From Cyprinodon diabolis (lineage: Eukaryota; Chordata; Actinopteri; Cyprinodontiformes; Cyprinodontidae), in NCBI GenBank assembly GCA_030533445.1, contig CM060073.1:41213928-41277927 (forward strand): a DNA stretch of 64,000 nt. Direction: 5' to 3'. A program made the position numbers and the translations under genes. A model generated the notes under the pieces. It did not search any database. It was given only the letters and a program-made list of their open reading frames with translations, and was not told the origin of the DNA. How positions within the stretch are numbered: the first letter of the stretch is position 1; each line of letters opens with the position of its first letter. Below are positions 40,101 to 58,140 of the stretch, piece after piece.

Positions 40101-43100
40101 TCCTTTACCAGTACAAGTGAGAAGACAGTGAACAAGGTATATCTGTAAGGACACAGCAGCGATGGCTAAAGAATGACAAAACTAAAAACCCAGGAAAACA
40201 ACAGAAAACATAAAATAGGGCCAGTATTCTTTTTATGGTGAAAGGATGTTGGATTGTTTTAAGATGTTTATGTAACAGGATTGATGTTCATGTAAAAGGA
40301 TAGGGGGAAAAAGAGGACCTTCTTGTAGTTTTCTTTTTTTTTTTTTTGTCTGAAGGTTTTTTTCATTCCGTGTTTCCTCACCAGGTTCGAGCTGGTGAGT
40401 CCCTGATGAAACTGGTGTCGGATCTGAAACAGTTCCTGATCCTGAACGACTTTCCTTCTGTGAACGATGCGATCAGTCAGCAGAACCAGCAGCTCAGAGC
40501 GCTGCAGGACGAGTGTGACAAGAAGCTGACGTCGCTCCGGGACGAGATCGCCGTCGACCTCTATGAGCTAGAGGAAGAGTATTACTCCTCCAGGTACAAA
40601 TAGGCTCCTACCTGCCCCATCCCTCCGCCCACATGTCCTTTCATAGCCTACTTAGCTTATCACCCAGCTACTACTGAGCCTGGTTACCCGATACACATTA
40701 ATTCATCCCAACAAATCAATGCTGAAGGTCATCTTGTTTCATTTTCTTAAGTGCTTTTACAGTCTTACTGTTAACAGCTTATCAGCCTTGTCTTTTATTT
40801 TATTTTTTTAAAGACCTTAAAGGGGTGAACACTACATATCTGCTTTAACTGCATATCCGGTTCTCCATCTGCTGGTCAACATTCTCGTGATAGATATCTG
40901 TGAAACATTCATCTCATTGTTCTGGTGACGCCTTAATGAACCAAAGAGGTTAACGTCAAATTGCATTGCTGAAGTATTTATATCACTTAAATATTTTGCC
41001 TTTTTTTTGTTTTTCCATTTGAAGACCAAAAACCTCTTCTTCAGTTTTTAACATAATTTCCTTTGAAATTTTCTCCTAAACTCTGAGTTGCTTTGTTAGC
41101 TTTGAAGACAAAAAAGCTTCCCCCAAACATGACACCATATTTCTTTAGGGAAACTATTTGTTTGCTTTGCCGATTGTTTTCTGGGTCACATTTATTTGCT
41201 ATTGGTCAAAACATTTAGCGTATTTTTTTTGTTTGGTTTTGGACTGTAATCTCTAATTTTGGTCTTCTCATATGTGGTTGGTTTCCCTACATTTTACCGA
41301 GGGATCAGTTAAGAGGATAATTACTGCATTTTCCACTCTTTAGATGTTATATTAAATAAAAACACATCATTTTCCTTCCACCTTTTGTTAGTCTGTTAAA
41401 TAATATCTAAACTACCGTATTTTCAAGACAATAAGGCGCACCGTACTAAAAGGTACAGTCTTAGTTATGTGTGCCATTACTGTATTTAACACACACATGA
41501 GGCGCATCGGACTATAGGGCGCGGGTTTTATAAACCGGTACATATCCTCTACTACATTTAAATACCTCTACTGCATATTTAGAAATAAAGCGGGATCAAA
41601 ACTGAGTATGTTTGTGCTTTATTCATGTATTTATTACGAAGTATTAATCAAACCCATCAAAGTCATCATCCTGTTTCTGAATCAAACAGCTGCGCTAAAT
41701 CAGACATGCCAATTTCCCCTTCTTCGCTGTCAGAGTCACTTTCCGTGCCGGGCGGCTCCTCGGAAATGATGCCGGCTTTAGCGAAAGCTCGAACAACAGT
41801 GCCAGCAGACACGTTAGCCCAAGCATCTACAATCCATTTGCAAACTGTGGCATAACTTGCCCGGCGCTGCCTTCCACTTTTCGTGAAACTGTGGTCTCTG
41901 TCGGTCATCCATCGCTCCCACGCCGCTCCCAGCCTTACTTTGAACGGCTGGTTCACACCGATGTCGAGCGGTTGAAGTTCCTTTGTCAGACCTCCCGGGA
42001 TAACGGAGAGCACAGCGTTCATTTGTTTCACCATGTTTTTCACATCGGCTGTGAGATGGGCACGCATGGAGTCACAGATTAACAGAGATGGTGATGCGTG
42101 GAAAAAAAACACCTGGTCTCCTTACATACACCTGCCTCAGCCACGCTTTCATCATCTCCTCATCCATCCAGCCCTTTTCATTTGCCTTAATAACGACTCC
42201 AGCTGGAAAAGTCTCTCTAGGCAAAGTCTTTCTCTTAAAAATTTTGAGGGAAAAAAAAGACGTTTATATGTGCCTTATAGTCGCGAAAATACGGTACACC
42301 AGTTTATGGTTGTAACATCAAATGGTGCTAGTGTTATGAATACTTCTGCAAGTTCCTGTTTTTACTGCTGTTTTTTTATCAGAAACTATAACTCTTTCTT
42401 TTGTTCTGCAACATCTAATGGATTTACGTCATTTTCCATTTATAGCAGAGATAAACATTTAGTAAAATCTTTTATGACTTGTTGGAAATAACAATTTTTA
42501 TATGGAATAGGAAAATATGTTAGAAAAACTAAAGTAATATAAAGACTATTTGTTAAATACATTCTTAGAATCAAAATAATCTGATGGAATTTATAAATTA
42601 TTTTTACTGTTGGCTCCAGATTGGTTTTAACTTACCTGATTAGTTTGCATCTAAACTTAGTGGATTTTTTATTGAAGTGTGTGTTGATAAAGAATAATTA
42701 AGAGATTTTGTTGTTTCCGTCCAATCAATCTGTAACCATGTAAGCGGTTCAGAGGACCTAGAAAGACTGAGAAATAAAGCGGAGACAAAACCCTACAGCA
42801 GTTTGTTGTTTTTGGGTTCATACAGGTATTAAGGGATGTTTTTGTTGGAGCTTGCTTAATGCAGACCTAACTTTCTTGCAGCCTTTGCACTGCTGTCCTA
42901 ATCAACCACTAATTCCATCCTTTTGCTCATCCTAAATCAAGTTGTAAATCCAATCAAAGGCTATCGTTTGGTTTTTGTGCTTTTGCTTCTAACGAACCTG
43001 CTTTCATGTGCTCTGCTGTTTGTATGGGTGTGTTTATTCTGACCTGCTGCTCTTGTCTGCTTCTCTTTTTCTGCGCTGCGCTCTTTGCCTCCAAACCGGT

Positions 43101-43311
43101 TTCTGCTCTGCTGCAAAGTTGCAGTCATTGGAACAGCACTGACCTGCCTCTGTGCGAGGCCTACCGCCGGCGTGACAGCTGGGCCTCTCAAGATAGCAGC
43201 ACCAGCTCAACCCAGGATGACCGAGATGACGTAGAGGGAACCCCAAAACAAGAAGCCAACCTGCAACACCCCATCAATGGACATGGGACAGCCCCCACGG
43301 AGAAATCATGA
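37127..43311 (+). CDS. med22: Mediator complex subunit 22 (split gene)
   Basis: MED22 (Surf5, yeast Srb6) is a small helical subunit of the Mediator head module and bridges activators to RNA polymerase II in the nucleus. Exons: 37127-37249, 37373-37453, 40385-40593, 43125-43311, with phases 0, 0 and 2. The product is 199 residues (human 200). It starts [20 protein letters not shown] and contains [38 protein letters not shown] and [11 protein letters not shown]; exon 4 gives DLPLCEAY and a Ser/Asp-rich tail. If the exon 3 donor (40594) is not used, the frame continues SSRYK and stops at 40603, giving exactly 140 residues, as in the known short Surf5a isoform. Intron 1 appears to start with GC (AAAG/gcagct). 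Intron 2 is packed with transposons; intron 3 holds a pogo-like element. Confidence 0.95.
37809..38319. mobile_element. TTAA-flanked MITE
   Basis: The ends AGCTACAGTGTGTAAT and ATTACACACTGTAGCT are perfect inverted repeats, each bordered by TTAA (37805-37808, 38320-38323). It is 511 bp and noncoding. A TTAA target is typical of piggyBac-type elements, although the end sequence is not the usual CCC start, so the superfamily is tentative. Confidence 0.75.
38463..38650 (+). mobile_element. tRNA-derived SINE
   Basis: The head contains an A-box-like TGGCTAGACCATG and a perfect B box GGTTCGAATCC (38519-38529). A body follows with TTCATGTCTCTCCCCCTCTT, then TTTCCTGTC and an A-rich tail of TAA repeats. 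This is the layout of common fish tRNA SINEs. It is not a functional tRNA because no cloverleaf can be drawn. Confidence 0.8.
38684..39186. repeat. Foldback element interrupted by a repeat
   Basis: GTCAGACCAGCATA at 38705 is repeated in inverse at 38984-38997 and again, with GATCTGAT...GTGTT attached, at 39149-39186. The arms also share the blocks TTTATCCCTTTAGTTTTGTA and GTACATGA. The piece 39003-39148 is a separate repeat lying between the two right-hand copies. The element can fold on itself over more than 100 bp per arm. Confidence 0.65.
39003..39148 (+). repeat. Interspersed repeat, copy A
   Basis: This has TTTATTGATCTCACA, then CTCTGCATTCAACCCATCCC, GAGCAGTG and GGGTCTTGCTCAGG. A copy in the opposite orientation lies at 48655-48815. 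It is a widespread fish repeat type, and I cannot assign the family with certainty. Confidence 0.65.
40385..40603 (+). CDS. med22: med22 short-isoform terminal exon (read-through)
   Basis: The exon starts GTTCGAGCTGGTGAG after TTTCCTCACCAG. Reading through the donor at 40594 adds only RYK and a TAG stop. The 140-residue result has the same length as mammalian Surf5a, so this is probably a conserved alternative 3' end that omits the Ser-rich tail. It would need a poly(A) site in the following intron, which I could not pinpoint. Confidence 0.8.
   Translation, partial: VRAGESLMKLVSDLKQFLILNDFPSVNDAISQQNQQLRALQDECDKKLTSLRDEIAVDLYELEEEYYSSRYK
41415..42294 (-). mobile_element. Pogo/Tigger-like transposon, internally deleted
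   Basis: The element in med22 intron 3 is flanked by TA. Its inverted ends start CCGTATTTTC, with ATAAGGC nearby in each. On the minus strand, 42112-41666 is a 148-residue frame with [31 protein letters not shown] and an acidic C-terminus ending near [13 protein letters not shown]. This is the C-terminal half of a DDE_1 (CENP-B/Tigger-type) transposase. The preceding part (around [16 protein letters not shown]) is in another frame, offset at an A8 tract near 42104-42111, and the N-terminal DNA-binding half is missing. It is a dead copy. Confidence 0.85.
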
Positions 43312-44692
43312 AGGACGGAGGAATGCTCCTGTTAAATATGGGAAATATGGCCTATACCTTAAAGACGAGTTTTAGTTTTGTTTCATTGCCTAAAACTAGA
43401 CTAATATTTCATATTTTCTGTAAAATGTAGGAAAATTAGATGCACTGAACACAATCTTATAGAGTTCTGTAGTAGATTTAGAGCTTTTCTAAGTGAACAC
43501 TTGCTGACATTCCTCCTGATATTGGCCCATTAAAAAAAAAAATGAAATGCTTATGTTACTGAAATGTACAGTAAACTGAATGAGTTTCAGTTCACCTTGA
43601 AACTTGTATTTATGCGTTTTTTTTCTTTAGAAGCAGGTATATATATATTTTTTTCTTGGTTTTCTTTAAATCCTGGATATTTTCCTTCAGGTGCTGAAGT
43701 AGATGTGAAACAGGTCTCTTTATAGCTGCGCTATTTTAGATTTCTACAGACCATGATAACATCCTCAGGGTTTTATACTAAACTCAAACCATAGTTCACA
43801 CAAAATGCTGCCAAACATGTAGATAAAAATGGCCAATTCTTACAACTTGTCAGTTAATCAGTACATCTTTGTCATTTTTTTTCTTCAGGCAATTATTTTT
43901 GGATTTATATTGTAAAATGTGTTTGTTTTTGACTTGTTAAACTGATTATTTTATTGAATGTATTCATTGAAAATCCACAAAAGTAGTTTAGAGATAAATG
44001 GGAACATAAAGCAGAAACTAAGGATTTAGCAGAGAACCACAAAGTATAGAGAATAATATGCATTGACAATTTTACATCCAGGCCTTCAAATTTAGTTTTC
44101 CTTGATATAATTAATTTTAAACATTAATTACGCATAACATATAAAGACGATCATGATGTTTTAAGTTGAACAGAAATAGCCAATAAAATATGTAAATAAT
44201 CAGAAGTAAGTGAGAATTCATAAGACCAGGAACTCAGTTTTTAGTTGAATATTTTGTTTACTTCTATTGAGATATTTTCCTGAGGCTTCTCCACTATTAC
44301 TATTTTCAGTTTCAGTCACTCTAAACATGTCTATGGTGTAGAACAGGACTGTTAAAGTACAGCCAACCAGGCAAAAAAATCGTATATTCTAAACATTTAC
44401 CATCTTGATTCAACACGCTGCAGGTATTAAAAGAAAAAAAATGACATTAAGGTACAACTATTAATTGTATTTGCACACTTAAACAAAAAAGACTGAAGGT
44501 TGTTGGTCAAATATAATTTGTGAGAAGCCTAATCTTATCAATAGAATAACATATGCATGGCAGAATACGTGTTTTTTTACAATAGTTAAGGGGTACAACA
44601 CTGGCAATGGGAGAGCTGCTGTCATTACTCTTTAGGTAACTAGGTTATGGCTCAGTGTGGAGAAAGATGACGCCATGTCGGTTATTTCCATG
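43312..44692. other. Convergent 3' region of med22 and c9orf78
   Basis: The two genes end towards each other with 1381 bp between stop codons. Several AATAAA-like hexamers occur on the plus strand (for example 44182-44187) and TTTATT on the plus strand (43958-43963) for the minus-strand gene, so the 3' UTRs may overlap. No other feature was recognised. Confidence 0.5.
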
Positions 44693-47600
44693 CTAATATC
44701 GTCGGTTCATCTTCTTGAACTTCTCATAGTGGTAGTCATCTGTGGCTTTTTCATTGTTTGGACGTTTGCGGTGGTTGGGTGGTGACGGAACTGTTAAAAG
44801 AGAAATAATTTAGACTGCTGCAGTTGCAGGACATTAACAGTGAGTGGCAGATGCCCTCTACCTTCTGGTCCAGGTTTCTCTGTATCTCCAACACGAAGCG
44901 GTCTTGCTTTAGGTTCTTCTTTGTGTCTGTGATGCCTCTGTGGTGCGTTAACATCCTCATGATAAACTAAAAGCACAAAAAGAAATCCCCTTAAGTCCTG
45001 CTAATCATTTGGGTTATTACAACACATTGCAGTATGTAGGGATTAACTCACAGCGGTTGTGTTGGACATAATTCACAGCAATGTTTGTTGGAACGAATGA
45101 TGTGCCTTGGTCTTTCTTTTTGTTTCTTTGTTCTGCCAACAGTTTGGCTTTTGCTTCTTCTGTCTGAATTATGTTTTTGATCTTTGCACTGAAAAAAAAG
45201 GAAGAAGCTTTTAGTCTTGGCAAACTTCAAAATTATTAACACATCTAAAACACTAGCAATAGTGTAAAAAAATGGAAAAGATTATTAAACAGTCCAAACG
45301 TACTCGATGCCAAGGTCAACTTCAGGGATTCCACTCAACATCTGGTTAGATAACATCTCTTCGGTCTTCTTGGCTGAGTTGACATTGATGCTCTCAGGCA
45401 GCTCATAGAGGTGGTCTTCTGCATTTTTCACCTTGACTTTCTGTTCCTCAGCCTCCACCAAGCCCTTCTTCTTTTTTAACTCGGTCTCGATATATTTCAT
45501 CCTAAGAAGATAAACACATAAAGTATTCTGATGATGCAGTGAAACTGTAAGTATCAGTTGAAATGACTTTTAAACTGCACGTGTAATTAAACCAAAATGT
45601 TTTATACTGAACTAGCCCATGATTGATTGCATGCCATTCACAAAAATCCCAAAAATTATCAGTATGTGACGATAAATGATATACCCAAAAATCACTGGTA
45701 AGCCTCAAAAATTCTGCTTTCATTTGGTCTAATTTAACTGTTTGACCAGGCAATCGGCAAAAAATTAAATCTGATCTGGAATGCATAACTACTCAACAAA
45801 TAGAGGAAAAAAAGACAGAAGAATGCAGAACTGGACCCCCCAAAATAAAATTAAATTTCCAGAGAAAGTGAAAAAGTGTTGGGAAAAGCGCATGTAAGGA
45901 GAAACGTGCATTTTATTTTTTAAAGTAATACATGTTTACACTAAACAAAATATGCAGCAGATGTCTTTTTTTCTTATACAACCAGCTTGATTTTAAGGCC
46001 CCGTCCACACGAAGTCAAAACGAACATGAAACGCTGATATTTTCCAAAACGTTTGCCGTAAAGACGGAGACGTAAAATAAATGTGATCGTCCACACGAAT
46101 GCATGAAAACGCTGCAAAATGTATGCCAGGCCTGTAAGTGGCGCTGTGGTGCCAAAGCAAAAATAGGCGACGAAATGTTGGGCATGCGCACTAATATTTA
46201 TACATGGTTGCCCTGCTGGTCCATTTTCGTGGTTCAGTCAAATTCAGGTGCTGAACTATGTTGTTGATATTGCTCTGTTCTTCCTGGAGATATTTCAGAA
46301 GAAGAAGATTCTGTTGTAAGTCCGACAGCAGGGTGAGTAGCACGAGCAGCAACCATTCAACACAGTACGGCGCCATTGTTGTGATACTGTGTCGCGCATG
46401 CGTGTTTAGAGGCGACGCTGTGACGCATGCGTGTAAAAAAAAAAAATGCGGTTAGAGCGTAAAGGTGGAAACGCGAAAACGGCGTTTCAAAATCTTCCCA
46501 CTCTGAAGGCTGAATAAAAAAAAGATCGTTTACAGACCCCCGAAACGCCGGCTTCGTGTGGATGAGAGGCTGGTTTGGTGAAAAATTTGTGCGTTTAGGC
46601 CAGGGTTCGTCTTCGTGTGGACGGGGCCTAAATCTAAGGAATGATTGTAAACCTAAAAGCAGCTTTAAAACTATGAAATCTTTCATTGTACATGTACAGG
46701 CCACAATACTGAACTAAGTTCCCCTTCTTCAGCTTTGAAAAACTACTCCTTTTTCTTGAATTTAAAGCACAAATTTGAAGCATGATTTGAAAGGCTATAG
46801 ATAAATATATATGCTACATACGCTGCAGTCCTGCATTTATCAAACATTTAAAGTATCTGTTCATTAGATCCACAAACACAGAGATATTAGGCTCCAGTCT
46901 TTGAATAGGAAGCAAACAACCATTGAGCACATATGCAGTTATTTATCGGTTCCATTTTATTTTATTTCTTTTGCTCTGTAGATTTATTTATTGTGCAGAT
47001 ATTTATTTATTGTAGAGTGAATAAAGCATACATACATGTCTGCATCCTCATCTCTTCTGTTAGTCTCAGCTGAGAAAGATGTGCCCAGGTTCAGGTCTGT
47101 CTCATCTTCTGTCCTGTAATTTGATGACACACAAATTTAACAGAGGGTATGCCTAGCTGTGAAATCAAGCTCTTATTTACAATACGCCAAAATCCAAGTG
47201 CATTATTAGCGTTAACTTACATGTCTCTGTTCCTGTCTTTCACTTTCTTCATGTCCACAACCCCCCCAGTCTTCAGTTTGAATGGATCATTCTGTCGGAA
47301 ATTATCCGTTTTGAAAACAAATTTAAAACAGGTTCTAAATACACACAAATATTGAGAATCAATAACATGACTTACATCTATTTCATCTTCTGGCGGAAGT
47401 TTCTCTCCAACCAATAGGGCGGTTATACTGGAAAAATAATTACATTGTAAAGTTACCAATGAATGGTCTATTTCACACAGAGGCTTTGAATAAATTGTAA
47501 TATCGTATTACTGTTTAATAAACCAGTTTAAAACTTGACACTCATTTGTGGACTGGGGTTGCAGATTTCAAGCACTCAATAGTGGAATAGGTTGTAGTGA

Positions 47601-49742
47601 GATAACTCCTAAAGAGAGTCACTGGTCTCCTCTAAAAGGAGAAGGCCATTCTTAAAGAAGCTGGCTGCTGTATGGGGGGAGTGTTGACTTAGTGGTTAGA
47701 GCAGAGCGCTTTTGCTCTGAGAAGGTTGCAAGCACTGATCTCTGTTTATTCACTGGATTGCTGATTGGCTGAAAAAAAGAACTCATCATCTGCCATGCTG
47801 GTACTCCCCACTCCCATGGAGATATGCAGTAAAACTGCCTACATGTGTAGCCTTGGCTGCAAAAACAAGCAGTTTGTCGGCTCTGGGAAGATGTTCCACG
47901 GGTAATTTCACAGTCAGTGGATGTACTAACTAAGAAAATCTGCATATATGCCAATGTATCCTATAGAATATTGTGTAGCATAACATTAGTCTGGCTATCT
48001 TGGACTGACTTGAAGTTAGTCACTAAATTAGCCATTGACATTGTGTCTAACGCAAGAAAATAGAAAGTAGAGTAAATAGAAAGTAATTCACTGTGAAATG
48101 TCAATGTAGTTATTTATTATTAAGTGGATGATGCTGTCATTTTTATAGTGTTTGTTGTATTTCACATTTGAACAAGCCATGAGCTGAAATATATTGCAAG
48201 TTACGATGACGAAAAAACACACACACGTATTATTATGCTCCATTAACACATTAATTTTATTGTGATGGATTTGTATAATGTGTTATATTACATGATTTAC
48301 AGACTTAATTGACTTCAAAATGACTATGCATTGTGATGTGCCTATTTTTTATTATGTGTTATAGTATGTTATAGTACTATAAAATACTATGTTACTATGT
48401 TATAGTAATCTACTTATGCAATGAAACAGCAAGTGTGTGTCAAAGTGATGAATTTATCTTTATTTTAAAATGTCTTTAGTCCCCCTGAAAATTAGAACAT
48501 CACTGTTGCTCAATGCTGTAGCGCACAAATTGTTTATATTGTGACCGGTCTAACAAAGGGGTACCAACGTGGCGGCTGGTGGCTTCACTTCAACCCCGTT
48601 CTACCAACGGGCAATGAACAATCCAGTGAATAAACAGAGATCGGTGATTTTTAAGGACCCGGTTTGAGCCTGCACTCTGGATTCCTGAGCAAGACCCTGA
48701 ACCCCTCACTGCTCCCTGGGCATCACGCAATGGCAGCCCACTGCTCACCCAAGGGGATGAGTTAAATACAGAGATTAGAGTTCCCCATTGTGAGACAATA
48801 AAGGAATTTGCAGTTATTACATTTATTTATGGAAGTGTTACAATGCAGATTGGATTAGGAGATAAAAGTCTTTATAATTAAAAGGAATAGGAGCAGCTTT
48901 GAAAATGTTTCCCTTTTAAAGGTCTGCTGAGAAACATGGCATTATCTGTGATTGGAAATGGTGCTTCATGAGCCACCACACATAGAGATCTGCATGGCAT
49001 ATATTTGTCACATTTATTTGTATTAAGTTAATGATGAAACAGGTATCTGGAGAATTGTATTTACACAAAATGATCAAACTTTTACTCAGAGGTTCAAAAT
49101 CCTTTTCTCAGGAAGGAAATTTTAATTTCGGATGTAGTGAGCTGTGTTTTCTGCTGGTGTTGATTGACTGCTTAATAACTATAATATCACCTTGTTCGAT
49201 AGGCAAGCAAACTAACCTGACCTGAAAAGATTTTAAAATGTGTACACATTAACGCTACATTGTAATTTCCTAATCTTGTCCTTATCATCTGAATTAATTA
49301 ATTAACATAAACAAACACCTATATACGAGTATAATAAATAGCAAGAAGCCTTCCACTTTTCCAATCCACCTTTTAATAGCATTTATCCATGGTGTTGAGA
49401 TCAATTTGCAATGCGCTTCACAATCACACTAAAAACCCATATTACCTGACTCCGGTCTGCCGTTTCCTCAAACTCTGAAGTTCTTTTGCCTCCTCTAATT
49501 TCGACCTAGAATAAAAATTAATAAAATAAACACACTGGTAAATAGCTTTTTAAATGTTTAAAACATGTAAACCACGCTTCATAAATTCTAAATGCACAGG
49601 TTGCTAGCTAAGACGGCGTTAGCTTCAAATATATTTTAACATGTCCTTATTTTTTTTACCTGACTTGTTCTGCTGTCTCATTATCCTCCTCTTCATCATC
49701 CGATGAGTCCCTTCTCCTTCTAAAATTTTTACCACAAGGCAT
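44693..49742 (-). CDS. c9orf78: C9orf78/TLS1-type splicing factor (split gene)
   Basis: The human C9orf78 protein (Hep_59/TLS1 family) is nuclear and binds the spliceosomal helicase BRR2. Coding exons in transcript order: 49742-49660, 49505-49446, 47427-47376, 47291-47221, 47113-47036, 45501-45304, 45188-45052, 44966-44862, 44790-44693. Total 882 nt, 293 residues (human 289). Conserved blocks appear in order: FRRRRDSSDDEEED, ALLVGEKLPPEDE, DPFKLKTGGVVDMKK, LGTSFSAETNRRDEDAD with MMKYIETELKK, NAEDHLYELPE, KKTEEMLSNQMLSGIPEVDL, SFVPTNIAVNYVQHNR, ARPLRVGDTEKP, and the C-terminal EKATDDYHYEKFKKMNRRY. The protein is charged with coiled-coil-prone stretches and no membrane segments. It shares a promoter region with nfu1. 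Introns 2 and 5 hold repeats. Confidence 0.96.
45996..46630. mobile_element. Inverted-repeat DNA element in c9orf78 intron 5
   Basis: The left end AGGCCCCGTCCACACGAAG is repeated in inverse at the right end (CTTCGTGTGGACGGGGCCT). Further blocks such as GAAACGC/GCGTTTC are inverted inside. On the minus strand around 46376-46190 is a leucine-rich frame beginning MAPYCVEWLLLVLLTLLSD, with a splice-like GTAAG on the plus strand, perhaps part of a transposon gene. No exact target duplication was seen. Confidence 0.7.
47676..47765 (+). mobile_element. Possible tRNA-like SINE head
   Basis: TTAGTGGTTAGAGCAG resembles an RNA polymerase III A box and GGTTGCAAGCAC a degenerate B box. The stretch GAGCGCTTTTGCTCTGAGAA between them is typical of a fish tRNA-derived SINE. 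The body and tail are not clearly defined. Confidence 0.45.
48655..48815 (-). repeat. Interspersed repeat, copy B (inverse of 39003-39148)
   Basis: Read on the minus strand it has TTTATTGTCTCACAATGGGG, ATCCCC, GAGCAGTG and GGGTCTTGCTCAGG in the same order as copy A. It lies in c9orf78 intron 2. Confidence 0.65.
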
Positions 49743-49896
49743 TTTTATTAACGATGCGAAGCTCAAAAACAATGCGTTTTATACCAGCAAGTTGTTGAAA
49801 TGCTACGGGGGGAACTTTACCGCGCGTACAATAATAACACGTCACTTCCGCCTGGTACATTGCCACTTCCGTCCTTGTTAGTTAACCAAAACAACC
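49743..49896. promoter_or_regulatory. Bidirectional promoter of c9orf78 and nfu1
   Basis: Only 154 bp separate the two divergent start codons, so both 5' UTRs and the core promoter must lie here or overlap. Two ACTTCCG motifs (49844-49850 and 49865-49871), the reverse of the ETS/GABP core CGGAAGT, sit in the middle. There is no TATA box. ETS sites are a hallmark of housekeeping bidirectional promoters. Confidence 0.75.
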
Positions 49897-56195
<6,299 letters not shown>

Positions 56196-58140
56196 CCAGA
56201 TCCTGTTCAACACACCTCCTTCTTTTAAAGCCATAGATGCAATACAACTACTCTCAACACCACTCTGATTCCAAGAACTCATCATCTTTATTCATCCAGG
56301 TTTTTTCATTTCGTTTTGTAGTTCTGGCCTAAGTTATGGCAGAACTGAAATAAAATGCAAGACAAAATTCATATAAAAAGAATACGCTGAAATAATTTGT
56401 ATTTATTCTTTCAAAGTGTTACATGACTTCTGAATCAGTCAGCAGTCAAAGCTGCCTATAGGCTGGAAATTCATATTGGATACTTTATCTTTACAGAATA
56501 TATACTGTGTCTATATAAATAAACATTGTTAAAATTCTTTGTTACAGCGTCTAATTTGATTAATTGTCTAATGTCCTACGTTTAATATAATCCTCTGTGA
56601 GAAGTATAATCTTGGAAATATTTTAGTCATGCATTGTTTCTATACACAGATAACAATCAGTGAACCTGCAAGCTGTTTTTAATAAAGCAGTTTAATTTTT
56701 ATTAATGGATTGAAGAGTTATTTGATAACTATGATGAGCCTCACTCTGAAACTACTTGTCTGAAGATTTACTTCACTGATGCTATAAATCTAGCAGCACT
56801 GGGGAATTGAGGTCTGCTGGAGCATCAGTTAATGTTTGGTATACATCAGTATGTATACATTAGGCAAAGGGCAACTTTTATAGAAGCATATCAAGATATT
56901 TCAAGTTTCAAATGACATCACAGATGTCATCCACTCTTCTGCATTCCTTTTTCTTTGAGACACTCTTTCCTCTATTATATCTTTACTTTGTTTTGTTCCT
57001 TTTCTTTCTCTATGTCCTTGCGGTAGCTTTGCACCACTGGTAAACTAATCGAGATAAAGTCAGCTTTTTATAATGTATTTCTGCGTCTCTTAAATACACT
57101 GATGCAGAAATTAATAGAAAAGTAATAATCTTTAAGAACTACAGTTTGCATAAGCTTTATGTATATTTACAAAGGTTTTCAGAAAGTAAGCACTGGAAAA
57201 GCAATAGTAACAAGTTCATTCTGCAATACTTTATAAAACTACTCTCAGTTGTAATAAGATCACAAGAAACCTTCAGTATTCCAATCTTATCTTACTGATA
57301 AACATTAATCGTTACCTATGAAACAATAACTTCTGAAATAACTCTCTACTATAAATCAAAGTCTAGACAGTGTGTGATGTTTGGACCTTTGCAAAGGAAG
57401 ATAAGATCAGCAGAAAAGATCGCTTTCTCATGTAAGTATTGGCCGATCACCAATATCCCAAAATTAAGGAAATTGAGACCAATCAATCAGTGTATCCCCA
57501 TTACAAATTGGTTAGAAAATTTAAATATTTCTATGATAAGCTTGTATGGACTTTAACGTCATGAGCATAAACAGTTTTGTATATGTAAAATTCAGGGTGT
57601 TTAAATGGTGCATTTACATTTGTCCATAAAAAATGTTAAGGGAAATTTGAGTTCCATCACAAGTTAGTAAAAGCAGTTGGTGGCTTTTTTTCTATATGTG
57701 ACTGAATGAAAAAATACATTTCAGTTAATCAAAGGAAAACGCTATTTTGAGTATTTTTATTTTTATATTTATTTGCTTTCTGAGGTGCCAAAAATGAATG
57801 TAATATAATGATATTAGTCTGTAACACAATGCAGGTGTGCCACTGCTGCATTTGTGGGAAAAACTAGTAAAATATAATATAGGCTACCAGTTTTAATAAC
57901 GGTGAAATAGCTGTATTAACAATGTATCTCTAGTGTAAATAATTTAAAATACTGCTACTTTTCTCTAACAAACAAAAAAATAACAGTTGTAATATTATGG
58001 AAGCAAATTTAAAATCCTATGAATGGAATAGATTTAATACCGAAAGGGAGGCGTTATTTACACTTGTGCTAATTAGTTGACAATTCATTAACAACCTTTT
58101 AAGATACAATTATGCCGCAAGGCAGGATCTACGACATGGT
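56196..58140. other. nfu1 3' UTR and intergenic
   Basis: The first ~170 bp are nfu1 3' UTR up to the AATAAA at 56349. The rest is AT-rich and has no recognisable gene, RNA or delimited transposon. Confidence 0.55.

Noticed and set aside
42033..42491. Plus-strand frame of 152 codons
   Set aside because: Antisense to the pogo-like transposase and continues into AT-rich noncoding DNA.
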